From positions 124,001 to 188,000 of the forward strand of contig NZ_JACCCJ010000005.1 of the NCBI RefSeq assembly GCF_013410105.1: a DNA stretch of 64,000 nt, given 5' to 3'. The stretch is from Sphingopyxis sp. JAI108 (GTDB taxonomy: Bacteria; Pseudomonadota; Alphaproteobacteria; Sphingomonadales; Sphingomonadaceae). The position numbers and the translations under genes are program-made. Of the stretch, positions 42,834 to 51,398 are shown in pieces. The notes below the pieces were generated by a model, which was given only the letters and a program-made list of their open reading frames with translations, made no database searches and was not told the DNA's origin. How positions within the stretch are numbered: the stretch's first letter is position 1; each line of letters opens with the position of its first letter.

Positions 42834-43828
42834 GTGGCGATCCAGTCGATGATGGGATCTACTCCCATGGAAAAGGGGTCGGTGCAGGGCAGGCCGAGCG
42901 CGTCGGCGGTCTCGGCGCACAGCCGTTCTGCCTCGGCAGGCGAAAGCTTGGAGGTATTGAGCGCGACGCCGACGGCGCGGACGCCGGGGTTGGTGAGCCC
43001 CGCGGCCTGAAGGTTCGCGTCGAGGGTCTCCCGAAGCCCGGGCATGGGATAGTGCGGCAGCCCGCGCATGTGCGGGCGCACGGGGTCGTGGCAGAGCACC
43101 AGCGCGTCGGGCTGCGCGCCGTGCAGGAGGCCCGTCGAAACCCCGGCGAAGGAGGGGTGGAAAAGCGAACCCTGACCCTCGATCAGGTCCCATCCGTCAT
43201 CGTCGCGCGCGGGCGACAACTGTTCGATGGCGCCCGAGATGAAATCGGCGATCACCGCGTCGAGCGGCACGCCGCTGCCGGCGATCAGAATGCCCGTCTG
43301 GCCCGTCGCGCGGAAATCGGCCGCCATGCCCCGCGCGCGCATCGCGCGTTCGAGGCAGAGAGTCGCGTACATCTTGCCGACCGAACAATCGGTGCCGACG
43401 GCGAGCAGACGCTTGCCGGCGCGGCGCTTGCCATTGCCGATCGGGATGTCGGGGCGCGGATCGCGGACGTCGTGGAGCGTGCGGCCATGGCGCCTGGCCG
43501 CTTCGACCAGCGCCGGCTCGTCGCGCAGCCGGTTGTGGAGGCCGGAGGCGACGTCGAGCCCCGCCTCGATCGCCGCGACGGCATCGCGGACGAGGTCGTC
43601 GCCCAGCTTGCCCCCCGCATTGGCGATGCCGAGCACAAGCGTCCGGGCGCCTGCGGCGACCGCTTCGGCAAAGCCCATGCGAGGCAGGCCCAGCGACAGC
43701 TCGCAATCGTCATGGCGGAATTCGCCGATACAATCGTCGGGCCGGAAAACCGCAAGGCCGCGCGACGTCTTGATGCCGACTTCGTCGTTCACATGGCCAA
43801 GATAAAGAAGATAGGGGCTGGCGATCAT
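42791..43828 (-). CDS. dgcN: DUF1611 protein, D-amino acid N-acetyltransferase DgcN type
   Basis: A 345-residue DUF1611 protein with an N-terminal Rossmann-like half and a C-terminal P-loop-like half. The loop is AVGTDCSVGKMYATLCLE (about 144-160), followed by FRATGQTGILIAGSGVPLDAVIADFISGAIE and DLIEGQGSLFHPSFAGV. Members characterised in marine bacteria (DgcN) acetylate D-glutamate so that DgcA can racemise it. AGAGG precedes the ATG at 43828. It heads the minus-strand module, and the repeated CCATAACC element lies about 80 bp upstream. Confidence 0.82.
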   Translation of the reverse strand: MIASPYLLYLGHVNDEVGIKTSRGLAVFRPDDCIGEFRHDDCELSLGLPRMGFAEAVAAGARTLVLGIANAGGKLGDDLVRDAVAAIEAGLDVASGLHNRLRDEPALVEAARRHGRTLHDVRDPRPDIPIGNGKRRAGKRLLAVGTDCSVGKMYATLCLERAMRARGMAADFRATGQTGILIAGSGVPLDAVIADFISGAIEQLSPARDDDGWDLIEGQGSLFHPSFAGVSTGLLHGAQPDALVLCHDPVRPHMRGLPHYPMPGLRETLDANLQAAGLTNPGVRAVGVALNTSKLSPAEAERLCAETADALGLPCTDPFSMGVDPIIDWIATCFEPSPRKATLSL

Positions 43829-43904
43829 GAAATGCCTCTCAGGTGGGGACGCAGGCATCATGATCGAAGCATGGCGTGCGCGCGTCTTCAAAGGCGATAC
43901 AGGC

Positions 43905-43923
43905 CCATAACCGGTGGCTATAT
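43905..43923. promoter_or_regulatory. Repeated 19-bp element before dgcN (LysR site candidate)
   Basis: CCATAACCGGTGGCTATAT matches the element at 34550-34568 at 17 of 19 positions and in the same orientation relative to the controlled minus-strand gene. The distance to the dgcN start is 77 bp. Confidence 0.7.
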
Positions 43924-43950
43924 ATTCGACTAACATACTTCTGCGACAAA

Positions 43951-43967
43951 TCTTGTCAGATAAATAG
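43951..43967. promoter_or_regulatory. TCWGATA motif, site A (before first sulfatase)
   Basis: TCTTGTCAGATAAATAG with core TCAGATA at 43956-43962, 43 bp upstream of the sulfatase ATG at 44005. It is one of six related AT-rich sites in the sulfated-glycan/galactose locus. Confidence 0.5.
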
Positions 43968-44004
43968 GCCAATTCAATCGGGGTCGTCTGCGAGAGGGTT
44001 AAGC

Positions 44005-45762
44005 ATGAAAGTTTCGAAGTCGATAAGGCGTGCCATGCGCGGGGCTGCGGCGACCGCCGCGGCATTTGCGCTGCTCGCGGGGCCGTGCGCGCACGCGGCG
44101 ACCGGGCAAGCCACGGCACGGTCCGCCGCGCCGGCACCGGCGGAGCAGGCCAAGCGCCCCAATGTGATCGTCATCCTCGTCGACGACATGGGATTTTCGG
44201 ATATCGGGCCCTATGGCAGCGAGATCGCCACGCCCAACCTCGACGCGCTGGCCAAAAACGGCCTTCGCTTCACCCAATTCTACAATACGGCGCGTTGCAG
44301 CCCGTCGCGCGCGTCGCTGCTGACGGGGCTTTATCCGCACGAAGCGGGAATGGGAGGGCTCGACAGCGCCGTGCGCGCCGGGGCGGGCGGTTTGCAGGGC
44401 CGTATCGCCGACCGCGCGGTCACGATCGCCGAGGTGCTGAAGCCCGCAGGCTATTTCACGGGAATGGCGGGTAAATGGCATATCGGCGCGCAGAACGGCA
44501 CGCCGCCGAAAGAAGTGGGGTTCGACCGATCCCTCTTTCACAAGGGCGGGACCTATTTCCCGAACCAGCCGGGCCGCGAGTTCGCCATGATCGACGGTCA
44601 GCGCACCCGGCTCGATTCGCCCGAAGTGGGCAAGGGCGAATGGTATGCGTCGGACATGCTGGTCGACTGGACCGTGCGTTTCGTTGATGAAGCGAAAGCG
44701 GAAGGAAAGCCCTTCTTCCTCTATCTGCCGTTTACCGCCGTCCATTTCCCGGTGATGGCGCCCGCCGACGAGATCGCGAAGTTCAAGGGCAAATATATGG
44801 CGGGCTGGGAAAAGCTGCGCCGCGACCGCTTCGAGCGCCAGAAGGCGATGGGGCTGATAGCCCCCGATGCGGCGCTGCCCGGCGCGCTGCCCGAAGCCTA
44901 TGACTGGGACAAGATGTCGGCCGCGGACAAGGATCGGTTCGACACGATCATGGCCGTCTATGCCGCCGCGGTTTCGCGGATGGACAAGGCGGTCGGAACG
45001 CTGGTCGCCGACCTGAAGGCGCGCGGCGAGTTCGACAACACGTTGATCCTCTTCATGTCGGACAATGGCGGCAACGCCGAAAGCGGCCCCGACGGACGCA
45101 CCGGCGCGGCGCCGTGGGGCGGGAAGAATTCGAACGTCTTCGTCGGGCTCAACTGGGCGACACTCCAGAACACGCCGTTCCGCTATTTCAAACATTATGC
45201 CGAGGAAGGCGGGATCGCGACTCCGCTGATCGCATCGTGGCCCGCCGGGATCGACGCGAAGGCTCGCGGCACGATGGTGCGCGAGCCCGGCCATCTGGTC
45301 GACGTGATGCCGACGCTCGTCGAACTCGCGGGCGCCAAATATCCGGCGCGCTTCGACGGGCACGACATCCGCCCGATGTCGGGGCGCAGCTTTGCCGGCG
45401 CGTTCGAAGGCGAGGCACTGACGCGCAGCGTGCCGATATTCTGGGAGCATGAGGGCAACAAGGCGGTGCGTGACGGCAAGTGGAAGCTGGTCGCGCAATT
45501 CGGCACGCCCTGGCAGCTTTATGACATGAGCAGCGACCGGACCGAGACGCGCGACCTTGCCGCCGCGCACCCCGACATCGCCGCGCGCATGGCGAAGCAG
45601 TGGGAGGACTGGGCCGCGAAAAGCTTCGTCGACCCGTGGCCGAGGAAGGTCGACGGCGGCGTGGTGAAGGGCCGGCTGGAAGGCGGCAAGGCGCCGGGAC
45701 CGGGTAAAGGCAAGCGCGGCAAGGGGAAGCGCAAGCGTGCGCGGGCCGCGGCGGGCGAATGA
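44005..45762 (+). CDS. Exported Cys-type sulfatase with basic C-terminal tail
   Basis: A 585-residue S1-family sulfatase with signal peptide (about 1-31, ending CAHA). It has metal site VDDMGFSDIGPYG, activation motif CSPSRASLLTG (Cys98, to become formylglycine), MAGKWHIG and MSDNGGN. It should remove sulfate esters from a glycan in the periplasm. The last 25 residues are an unusual Gly/Lys/Arg tail (PGPGKGKRGKGKRKRARA). Maturation requires an FGE such as the one at 16369. It is divergent from dgcN; the TCWGATA motif lies upstream. A strong hairpin follows. Confidence 0.93.
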   Translation: MKVSKSIRRAMRGAAATAAAFALLAGPCAHAATGQATARSAAPAPAEQAKRPNVIVILVDDMGFSDIGPYGSEIATPNLDALAKNGLRFTQFYNTARCSPSRASLLTGLYPHEAGMGGLDSAVRAGAGGLQGRIADRAVTIAEVLKPAGYFTGMAGKWHIGAQNGTPPKEVGFDRSLFHKGGTYFPNQPGREFAMIDGQRTRLDSPEVGKGEWYASDMLVDWTVRFVDEAKAEGKPFFLYLPFTAVHFPVMAPADEIAKFKGKYMAGWEKLRRDRFERQKAMGLIAPDAALPGALPEAYDWDKMSAADKDRFDTIMAVYAAAVSRMDKAVGTLVADLKARGEFDNTLILFMSDNGGNAESGPDGRTGAAPWGGKNSNVFVGLNWATLQNTPFRYFKHYAEEGGIATPLIASWPAGIDAKARGTMVREPGHLVDVMPTLVELAGAKYPARFDGHDIRPMSGRSFAGAFEGEALTRSVPIFWEHEGNKAVRDGKWKLVAQFGTPWQLYDMSSDRTETRDLAAAHPDIAARMAKQWEDWAAKSFVDPWPRKVDGGVVKGRLEGGKAPGPGKGKRGKGKRKRARAAAGE

Positions 45763-45794
45763 CGCGCACGGCGCCCGGTGCGCCCCAAAAAGAA

Positions 45795-45824
45795 GCCCGC
45801 AATCGCCAGGTGGCGATTGCGGGC
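45795..45824. terminator. Bidirectional terminator between sulfatase and TonB receptor genes
   Basis: GCCCGCAATCGCCA (45795-45808) pairs perfectly with TGGCGATTGCGGGC (45811-45824), a 14-bp stem whose innermost pairs must open to form the loop. On the minus strand TTCTTTTTGGGG follows, a good T-run for ending the receptor transcript. Confidence 0.8.
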
Positions 45825-45848
45825 CAATGGGACCCAAGGAGGTTGGGA

Positions 45849-48569
45849 TCAGAAGCGGAAGCGGACGCCGACGCGGTAGATCGTCTCGAGGAAACGCGTC
45901 TGCCACGGATAGCTGTGGCCCTCGGCGTCATATTGCCGGCGGTTCGTTGCCGCCGCGCCGAGCAGGTTCGTCGCGCTGAACGCGATCGTCACATTCTTCG
46001 TCGGATCGAGCGTCGCGTTGAAGTCGAGGCTGCCGCGGCCATCCTCGATGATCGGTGTTGTCGGGCCGAGCACCGCATTCCCGAGCAACGGATCGTTGAC
46101 CCGGTTATAATCGGCCACGAAGTCCGAACGGTAGTTATACGAAAGCCGGGCCGAGAAGGACTGGTTCTCGTAAAAGACCGACGCGTTCGCGATATGGTTC
46201 GACACACCGGCGATCCGCTGCTTGCCCGGCAGGGTCGCGGCCAGCGCATCGGGCAATTCGGTTCCATGGTCGATATAGGTATAGTTCGCGAGGACACCGA
46301 AATTCTGCAGCCATTCGGGCAGTTGCGGGAAGCGCAGGAAGGTGCGGAACGCCGCTTCGATGCCGCGCAGGCGGCCTTCGCCGCCGTTGAACGGACGTGT
46401 GACGCGCAGCCGGCCGAATTCGGCGTCGTCGATATCGGTCGTGAAATCGGAGATGAAGCCGGTCACGTCGCGCTGGAAGGCGCCGAAGGTCAGCGAGCCG
46501 CCGCGCGAGAAATACCATTCGAGCGACGCGTCGTAATTCTGCGACTTGATCGGATCGAGGTCGGCGTTGCCGCCCGAAGCATTGCGGACGCAATCGACAT
46601 CGTTCGGATCGGTGTTGCAGATCGCCGAAGGCGCGCCGATGGTCAGCGACGGGTTGAGGTCGCCGAAACCGGGACGCGTGCGCGTTTCGGTGAAAGCGAG
46701 GCGGAGTTGCAGCTTCGGTGCCAGGCGAATGCGCGCGCTGATGTTGGGCAGGAAGTCGGTGTAGCTATTCGACTGCGACACCGGCGTCACCGTGGTAACG
46801 CCGCCCGTTGTTACCCGGTCAAAGCCGTTGATTTCGGTCTCGGTGCGAACGGCGCGCAAGCCGACGAGGCCGTCGACCGTCATGCTGCCGATGTCGAAGG
46901 CATAGCGGCCCTGGACATAGCCCGCATATCCCTTTTCGTTGCCGAAATAGACCCGGTCGAGCGGCGGGACTTCGGTGCGGTCGCCCGTGAGGTCGCGCAG
47001 GAAGTCCAGATTGTCCATGATGCTGTCGGTGGTCGGGGTCAGGAAAACGCGCGTGACCGGCACCTTGTCGCCGCGAAAGCCCGGTGCGACGGTGCTGTAT
47101 TCGAGCGGCAGCAGCGAATAGAATTGGCCGGCGGGCGCGTTGCCGCTTTCCGAATAATTGGCGAAATCGAAGTCGCGGCTGTTGAAGCGGACGCCGGCCT
47201 GGACGTTGGTAATGCCCGTCGGCCCCATCCGGTAATCGAGGTCGAGCCGCCCCTGCCAGTCGCGGCCGTGGTTGCGCTCGCCATTCTCGCCGAGCCCCAC
47301 CATGCGATAGCGCGACGGGTCGTTGACGGGGAAATCGTCGACGACGACGGTGCCGCCACCGGCGCCGATATCGGTGTCGAAATCATAGGTGCGCGTCGGT
47401 TGCGGGACGACGAGCGAATAGTTGAACTGCGTCGTCCGCCGCGTGAAGGTCGAATCGGTGAAGGCGACGTCGCCCGTGATCTTCAGCCCGTCGCGCTTCC
47501 AGATAAAGCCGGTGCCCGCCTGATAGGTGTCGGTCTTTCCCGTCACGACATTCTGGTTGCCGGTCGGGATGCCGCCGGCAGTCGCCGTCATGCTCTTGAC
47601 CTGGTTGGTGCCGGAGAACAGTTCGATGTCGCTCAGATTGGCCTGCACGCCCGAGTTGATCTGGAGGTTGCTGCCATAGCCGCTGCTCCGATAGCCTTGG
47701 AACAGGAAGTCGGCATAAAATTCGAGTTCGTTGCTCGGCCGCCATTGCAGCGCGGTCGCCACCGACGGGCGATAGCGGTCGGCGGTGTTATAGTTGATGT
47801 TGACGAACGACGGATAACGGATCGTGCCGAGCCCGGGCACGTTGTTGCGCACGAGGATCGCCTGCGCGACGTTGCGCGAGGAATCGAGGAATTTGAGGTC
47901 GGTGTAGGATCCCTCGATCAAGAAGCCGATCTCGCCGATCCCCGTGTCCCACCGTTTGCTGAGGAGGAGGTTTGCGTCGACGCCCAGCTTTTGCGATTGC
48001 TTCCAATGCACCCCGCTGATGCCGCCCGCGATGCGGTCGCCTTTGAAGTCGAGCGGTTTGCGGGCACGCACGTCGATCAGGCCCGCGACGCCGGGTTCGA
48101 GCAGATTGGCACTGCCCGATTTATAGACGTCGAGGCGCGCGATGCTGCTCGACGGGAAATCCTGGAGCGCGACGGCGCGGCCCTGGCCGGTGAAGAGTTC
48201 GCGCCCGTTGTATGTCGTCGCGATATTGGGCAGGCCGCGCACGCGGGTGCCGGCGGCGGTGCCATTAGCATAATCGACCTGGACGCCGGTGATGCGCGCG
48301 AGCGATTCGGTCGCGGTGACGTCGGGCAGCTTGCCGATATCCTCGGCCACGATCGAATCGACGATCTGGTCCGAATCCTCCTTGATCGCCTGCGAGGTTT
48401 CGAGGCTGCGCTGAATTGCGGTGACGACGATCGCGTCGTCGGCCTGCGGATCTTCGGGCGCCGAGTCGACGGTGACCTGCCCGTCCTGGTCCTGTGCCAG
48501 CGCCGCCGAAGGCATGGCGATGAGCCCCAAGGCCGATGTCGTGCACGCCAGGATTATCTTGTTTCGCAT
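45849..48569 (-). CDS. TonB-dependent receptor of the sulfated-glycan locus
   Basis: A 906-residue outer-membrane receptor with signal peptide (about 1-25, PSAALA). It has TonB-box-like DAIVVTAIQRSLETSQ, a plug with VAEDIGKLPDVTATESLARITGVQV and TRVRGLPNIATTYNGRELF, and a barrel ending YRVGVRFRF. It is placed between sulfatase genes, so it probably imports sulfated or partly desulfated oligosaccharides. GGGGGAG precedes the ATG at 48569. A TCTGATA motif lies 23 bp upstream. Confidence 0.93.
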   Translation of the reverse strand: MRNKIILACTTSALGLIAMPSAALAQDQDGQVTVDSAPEDPQADDAIVVTAIQRSLETSQAIKEDSDQIVDSIVAEDIGKLPDVTATESLARITGVQVDYANGTAAGTRVRGLPNIATTYNGRELFTGQGRAVALQDFPSSSIARLDVYKSGSANLLEPGVAGLIDVRARKPLDFKGDRIAGGISGVHWKQSQKLGVDANLLLSKRWDTGIGEIGFLIEGSYTDLKFLDSSRNVAQAILVRNNVPGLGTIRYPSFVNINYNTADRYRPSVATALQWRPSNELEFYADFLFQGYRSSGYGSNLQINSGVQANLSDIELFSGTNQVKSMTATAGGIPTGNQNVVTGKTDTYQAGTGFIWKRDGLKITGDVAFTDSTFTRRTTQFNYSLVVPQPTRTYDFDTDIGAGGGTVVVDDFPVNDPSRYRMVGLGENGERNHGRDWQGRLDLDYRMGPTGITNVQAGVRFNSRDFDFANYSESGNAPAGQFYSLLPLEYSTVAPGFRGDKVPVTRVFLTPTTDSIMDNLDFLRDLTGDRTEVPPLDRVYFGNEKGYAGYVQGRYAFDIGSMTVDGLVGLRAVRTETEINGFDRVTTGGVTTVTPVSQSNSYTDFLPNISARIRLAPKLQLRLAFTETRTRPGFGDLNPSLTIGAPSAICNTDPNDVDCVRNASGGNADLDPIKSQNYDASLEWYFSRGGSLTFGAFQRDVTGFISDFTTDIDDAEFGRLRVTRPFNGGEGRLRGIEAAFRTFLRFPQLPEWLQNFGVLANYTYIDHGTELPDALAATLPGKQRIAGVSNHIANASVFYENQSFSARLSYNYRSDFVADYNRVNDPLLGNAVLGPTTPIIEDGRGSLDFNATLDPTKNVTIAFSATNLLGAAATNRRQYDAEGHSYPWQTRFLETIYRVGVRFRF

Positions 48570-48587
48570 TGTGAACTTCTCCCCCTT

Positions 48588-48604
48588 CAAATCTGATATG
48601 TATA
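48588..48604. promoter_or_regulatory. TCWGATA motif, site B (before TonB receptor)
   Basis: CAAATCTGATATGTATA with core TCTGATA at 48592-48598, 23 bp upstream of the receptor ATG. An AT-rich patch (48595-48625) follows on the upstream side. Confidence 0.5.
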
Positions 48605-48655
48605 GAATTAATATGATAAAATTCGGCGCGAAGCCGCCGGTTAGCTGCCCGTGCG

Positions 48656-50113
48656 CTATCTGGCGCGGCGCCGGGGAAAGGCTGGTTGCGGCAAGCTCGC
48701 GATCCACTTCGAAAGCTTCGCCGACAGCTTGGCGGCGGTCGCGGGATCTTCGGTCTTTCGATCACGCTGTTCCCGCCGATCCTCTTCGATATTGTAGAGT
48801 TCGGCGCCACCGCCGTCGGCGTTCATCAACAGCTTCCACGGGCCCGAGCGGATCGAATAGAGCGGGCCGAAGGCTTCGCCGCCGGGGCGTGCGATATGGC
48901 TGTAGATGTCGGGGCGCGTGGCGATCGGCTGGCCGCGCCAGGCGGCGGACATATCGATGCCGTCGATCCCCGCTGGCTTTTCGGCGCCGGTGATGGCCGC
49001 GAGGGTCGGAAGCAGGTCGACCGCCTGCGTCACGCTCTGTGCGTCGCGGCCGCCGCCGGCGATATGGCCGGGCCAGCGCACGATCAGAGGCTGGCGTATT
49101 CCGCCTTCGTACAGGCTCGCTTTCCGGCCGCGATAGGGCGCCGCCGACCCCGGGGTATCGGCGCCGATGGTGGGGCCGTTGTCGGAGGTGAAGACGATCA
49201 GCGTATCGTCAAGCTCGCCGGCCTGCCGCAGCCCATCGACGAGCCGGCCGATCTCGGCATCCATCGCGACGAGCACGGCGAGGAACTGGTCCTCGCGCGG
49301 CGTGGCGCCCTTGCCCTTGGTCGCGGCGAGCTGCGCGGCGCTGGGCACCCACGGCGTGTGCATGTCGGTCAGCCACAGCTGCGCGAACCACGGACGGTCC
49401 TTGCTGCGCCCCACGAAATCGATCGTCTTGTCGATGAAGCGGCCGGTGATCTCGGCGCGCGGCAGCCATTCGACCGGGCCCTGTCCCAGTTCGGCGCTCT
49501 GCTGGCCCAGCTTGTTGGTAAGGTCGGTCGGCAGGACGCGCGGGCCGAGGCCTTCCCATTGAGTATAGCTTTCGTCGAAGCCATAGGCTGACGGCAGCGG
49601 CGCGTCGCCGATGTCGCGCCCGCCACCGAGGTGCCATTTGCCGAAATGGCCGGTAGCATAGCCGGCCTGTCGCATCAGGCGCGGCAGCATGGGGAGCGAC
49701 GGGTCGAGCCAGTCGGCCTGCCCGAAGTTACGGTTGCGCTTGCGATCGTGGATATAGGTCACGAAACGATCGCGGGCAGGGAAGCGACCGGTCATGAAGC
49801 CGGCGCGCGAGGGCGAACAGATCGGCGCGGCATCGTAGAATTGCGTCATCACCATGCCGTCGCGGGCGAGCGCGTCGATGTTCGGCGTCGCAACCAGCTT
49901 GTTGCCGGTCAGCGACAGGTCGGCATATCCCATGTCATCGATCAGGATGAAGAGGATGTTCGGCTGCCGCGCCGGCGCGTGCGGAGCCGATTTCGCTGGC
50001 GTGTCAGCGGGGGCGACGCCATGGGCGGGTGCCACGCCGGCGCCGAGCATCGCGAAAAGGGCGGCCCCTGCCGCCCCGATCGCCCATCTCCGCGTGTGCC
50101 GTGCCGATTTCAT
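48656..50113 (-). CDS. Exported Cys-type sulfatase
   Basis: A 485-residue S1 sulfatase. The N-terminus has a twin-arginine-like TRRWAIGAAGAALF signal (about 1-32). The metal site is LIDDMGYADLSLTG, the activation motif CSPSRAGFMTG (Cys99), then HFGKWHLGG, TDMHTPWVP and FTSDNGPTIG. Start 50113 is 5-6 nt behind GGGAGGA. It is divergent from the first putative glycosidase gene. It probably acts on sulfated oligosaccharides in concert with the other two sulfatases. Confidence 0.93.
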   Translation of the reverse strand: MKSARHTRRWAIGAAGAALFAMLGAGVAPAHGVAPADTPAKSAPHAPARQPNILFILIDDMGYADLSLTGNKLVATPNIDALARDGMVMTQFYDAAPICSPSRAGFMTGRFPARDRFVTYIHDRKRNRNFGQADWLDPSLPMLPRLMRQAGYATGHFGKWHLGGGRDIGDAPLPSAYGFDESYTQWEGLGPRVLPTDLTNKLGQQSAELGQGPVEWLPRAEITGRFIDKTIDFVGRSKDRPWFAQLWLTDMHTPWVPSAAQLAATKGKGATPREDQFLAVLVAMDAEIGRLVDGLRQAGELDDTLIVFTSDNGPTIGADTPGSAAPYRGRKASLYEGGIRQPLIVRWPGHIAGGGRDAQSVTQAVDLLPTLAAITGAEKPAGIDGIDMSAAWRGQPIATRPDIYSHIARPGGEAFGPLYSIRSGPWKLLMNADGGGAELYNIEEDRREQRDRKTEDPATAAKLSAKLSKWIASLPQPAFPRRRAR

Positions 50114-50145
50114 CCATTCCTCCCTTGCCCGGCTGTACGCCATCG

Positions 50146-50159
50146 TTATATCTGTATTA
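50146..50159. promoter_or_regulatory. Weak TCWGATA-like site C (divergent sulfatase/glycosidase region)
   Basis: TTATATCTGTATTA carries CAGATA on the minus strand (50149-50154), a six-of-seven match to the motif. It lies midway between the divergent starts at 50113 and 50209. Confidence 0.35.
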
Positions 50160-50208
50160 TCGTATAATTAAGATGAGTCAAGGTTTCAGCACAGAACGGG
50201 AGGGCGAA

Positions 50209-51333
50209 ATGCCGGGGAAATGGATTTGGGCCGCTGGTGCCGCAACGATGATGCACCCCGGCGCCGCTGCGGCGCAGGGCGCGCTCGGCGCGAATTTCAA
50301 CGAGCATTTCGAGGATGTCGATTATCGGGAAATCGATGACGCGGGCGCCAAATGGATCCGCCTGTTCCTGCCCATGCCGCAGGTCGATCGCGGCGCGGCG
50401 GAGCATGGCGCCATCCGCACCACCCTTGAAGCGAGTGCGCGGGGGTACAAGACGATCTTCACGCTGAAATGGCCGCAAACCGACCGCGACTTTGCCAAGG
50501 CGGGAAGCGCGGAGTTTGCGCGCGAACTCGCGCGGCTCGATGCCGTGCTGCCGCTGGTGATGGGCAAGGTCGATATTTTGGTGATCGGCAACGAGCCCTA
50601 TTTCGAAACGCGCGAGCAGGACCGCGACCTCGACCTCAATGCCTTTTACGAAACGATGGCGGGCCGCATCATCGCTTATCGCAAGGCCAATTGTGGCGGC
50701 GAGTGCAAGACGAAGCTCTATATGGGCGCGCTCAACCGGCTCGACCTCAAAAAGAATATTACGCCGTCGACCGAACGCTGGCTGGCTTATGTGAAAGCGA
50801 CGCCCGAGATCGAGGGCGTCAATATCCACCCGCACGTCCCCAGGATCGAGCTGTCGAAAGCCTTCCTCGACTACATCCTGCCGCGGATGCGGCCCGAGCA
50901 GACATTCATCGTCACCGAATTTTCGCTCGTCGGCTGGTGGCAGCAGAATCTGACCAAGCCGGTCGCGCCGGCCTTTGCCGACAAGTATCAGGCGCCGCGT
51001 AACGCGCAAAACTGGCAGATCATCAAGGCGGCGCTCGAAACGCCTTTCCCCAAGGCGCAGTGGGACGATTTCCTGCGGATGAGCCCGTGGTTCGAGAACC
51101 GCAAACATTATCTCGCCAACCAGATGAAGATGTTCCGCGACACCGGCCGGTTGGCGGTCGCGACCTATGGGTTCAAGCAGGGCAGTTCGATGTCGAACAA
51201 TTTCGGTCCGAAGAAGACGCCGTGGCTGCTAAACAGCGTCTATGCCGGACGGACGATCCGTCCCAATCCCGACGGCACCGCGGCATTCAATTACGCGTGG
51301 ATAGACGATTTCCGACGGATGCAGGCGAAATAG
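50209..51333 (+). CDS. Unrecognised exported putative glycosidase, NEP-motif TIM-barrel protein (copy 1)
   Basis: A 374-residue protein with signal peptide (about 1-24, GAAAAQ). I do not recognise the family. Segments look like a clan GH-A (beta/alpha)8 barrel: ALGANFNEHFEDVDY at strand 1, KWIRLFLPMPQVDRG, ILVIGNEPYFETREQD with Glu129 in Asn-Glu-Pro (typical acid/base) and TFIVTEFSLVGWW with Glu237 (typical nucleophile). A Cys pair CGGEC (162-166) could be a disulfide. It closely resembles the protein encoded at 52999-54120, with a sulfatase gene between. No classical agarase or carrageenase is present, so these may provide backbone cleavage. GGGAGGG precedes the ATG. Confidence 0.7.
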   Translation: MPGKWIWAAGAATMMHPGAAAAQGALGANFNEHFEDVDYREIDDAGAKWIRLFLPMPQVDRGAAEHGAIRTTLEASARGYKTIFTLKWPQTDRDFAKAGSAEFARELARLDAVLPLVMGKVDILVIGNEPYFETREQDRDLDLNAFYETMAGRIIAYRKANCGGECKTKLYMGALNRLDLKKNITPSTERWLAYVKATPEIEGVNIHPHVPRIELSKAFLDYILPRMRPEQTFIVTEFSLVGWWQQNLTKPVAPAFADKYQAPRNAQNWQIIKAALETPFPKAQWDDFLRMSPWFENRKHYLANQMKMFRDTGRLAVATYGFKQGSSMSNNFGPKKTPWLLNSVYAGRTIRPNPDGTAAFNYAWIDDFRRMQAK

Positions 51334-51356
51334 CCCCGCCGCGTTGCGCGCTCATA

Positions 51357-51373
51357 ATAAATCAGATATATCC
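51357..51373. promoter_or_regulatory. TCWGATA motif, site D (before third sulfatase)
   Basis: ATAAATCAGATATATCC with core TCAGATA at 51362-51368, 31 bp upstream of the GTG start at 51399, in the 65-bp space after the first putative glycosidase. Confidence 0.5.
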
Positions 51374-51398
51374 TACTCAAGTCGATTAGGAGAGGGTC

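Noticed and set aside
45759..48596. 945-codon plus-strand open frame
   Set aside because: Antisense shadow of the TonB receptor at 45849-48569; no signal peptide or recognisable motif, while the minus strand encodes a complete receptor.
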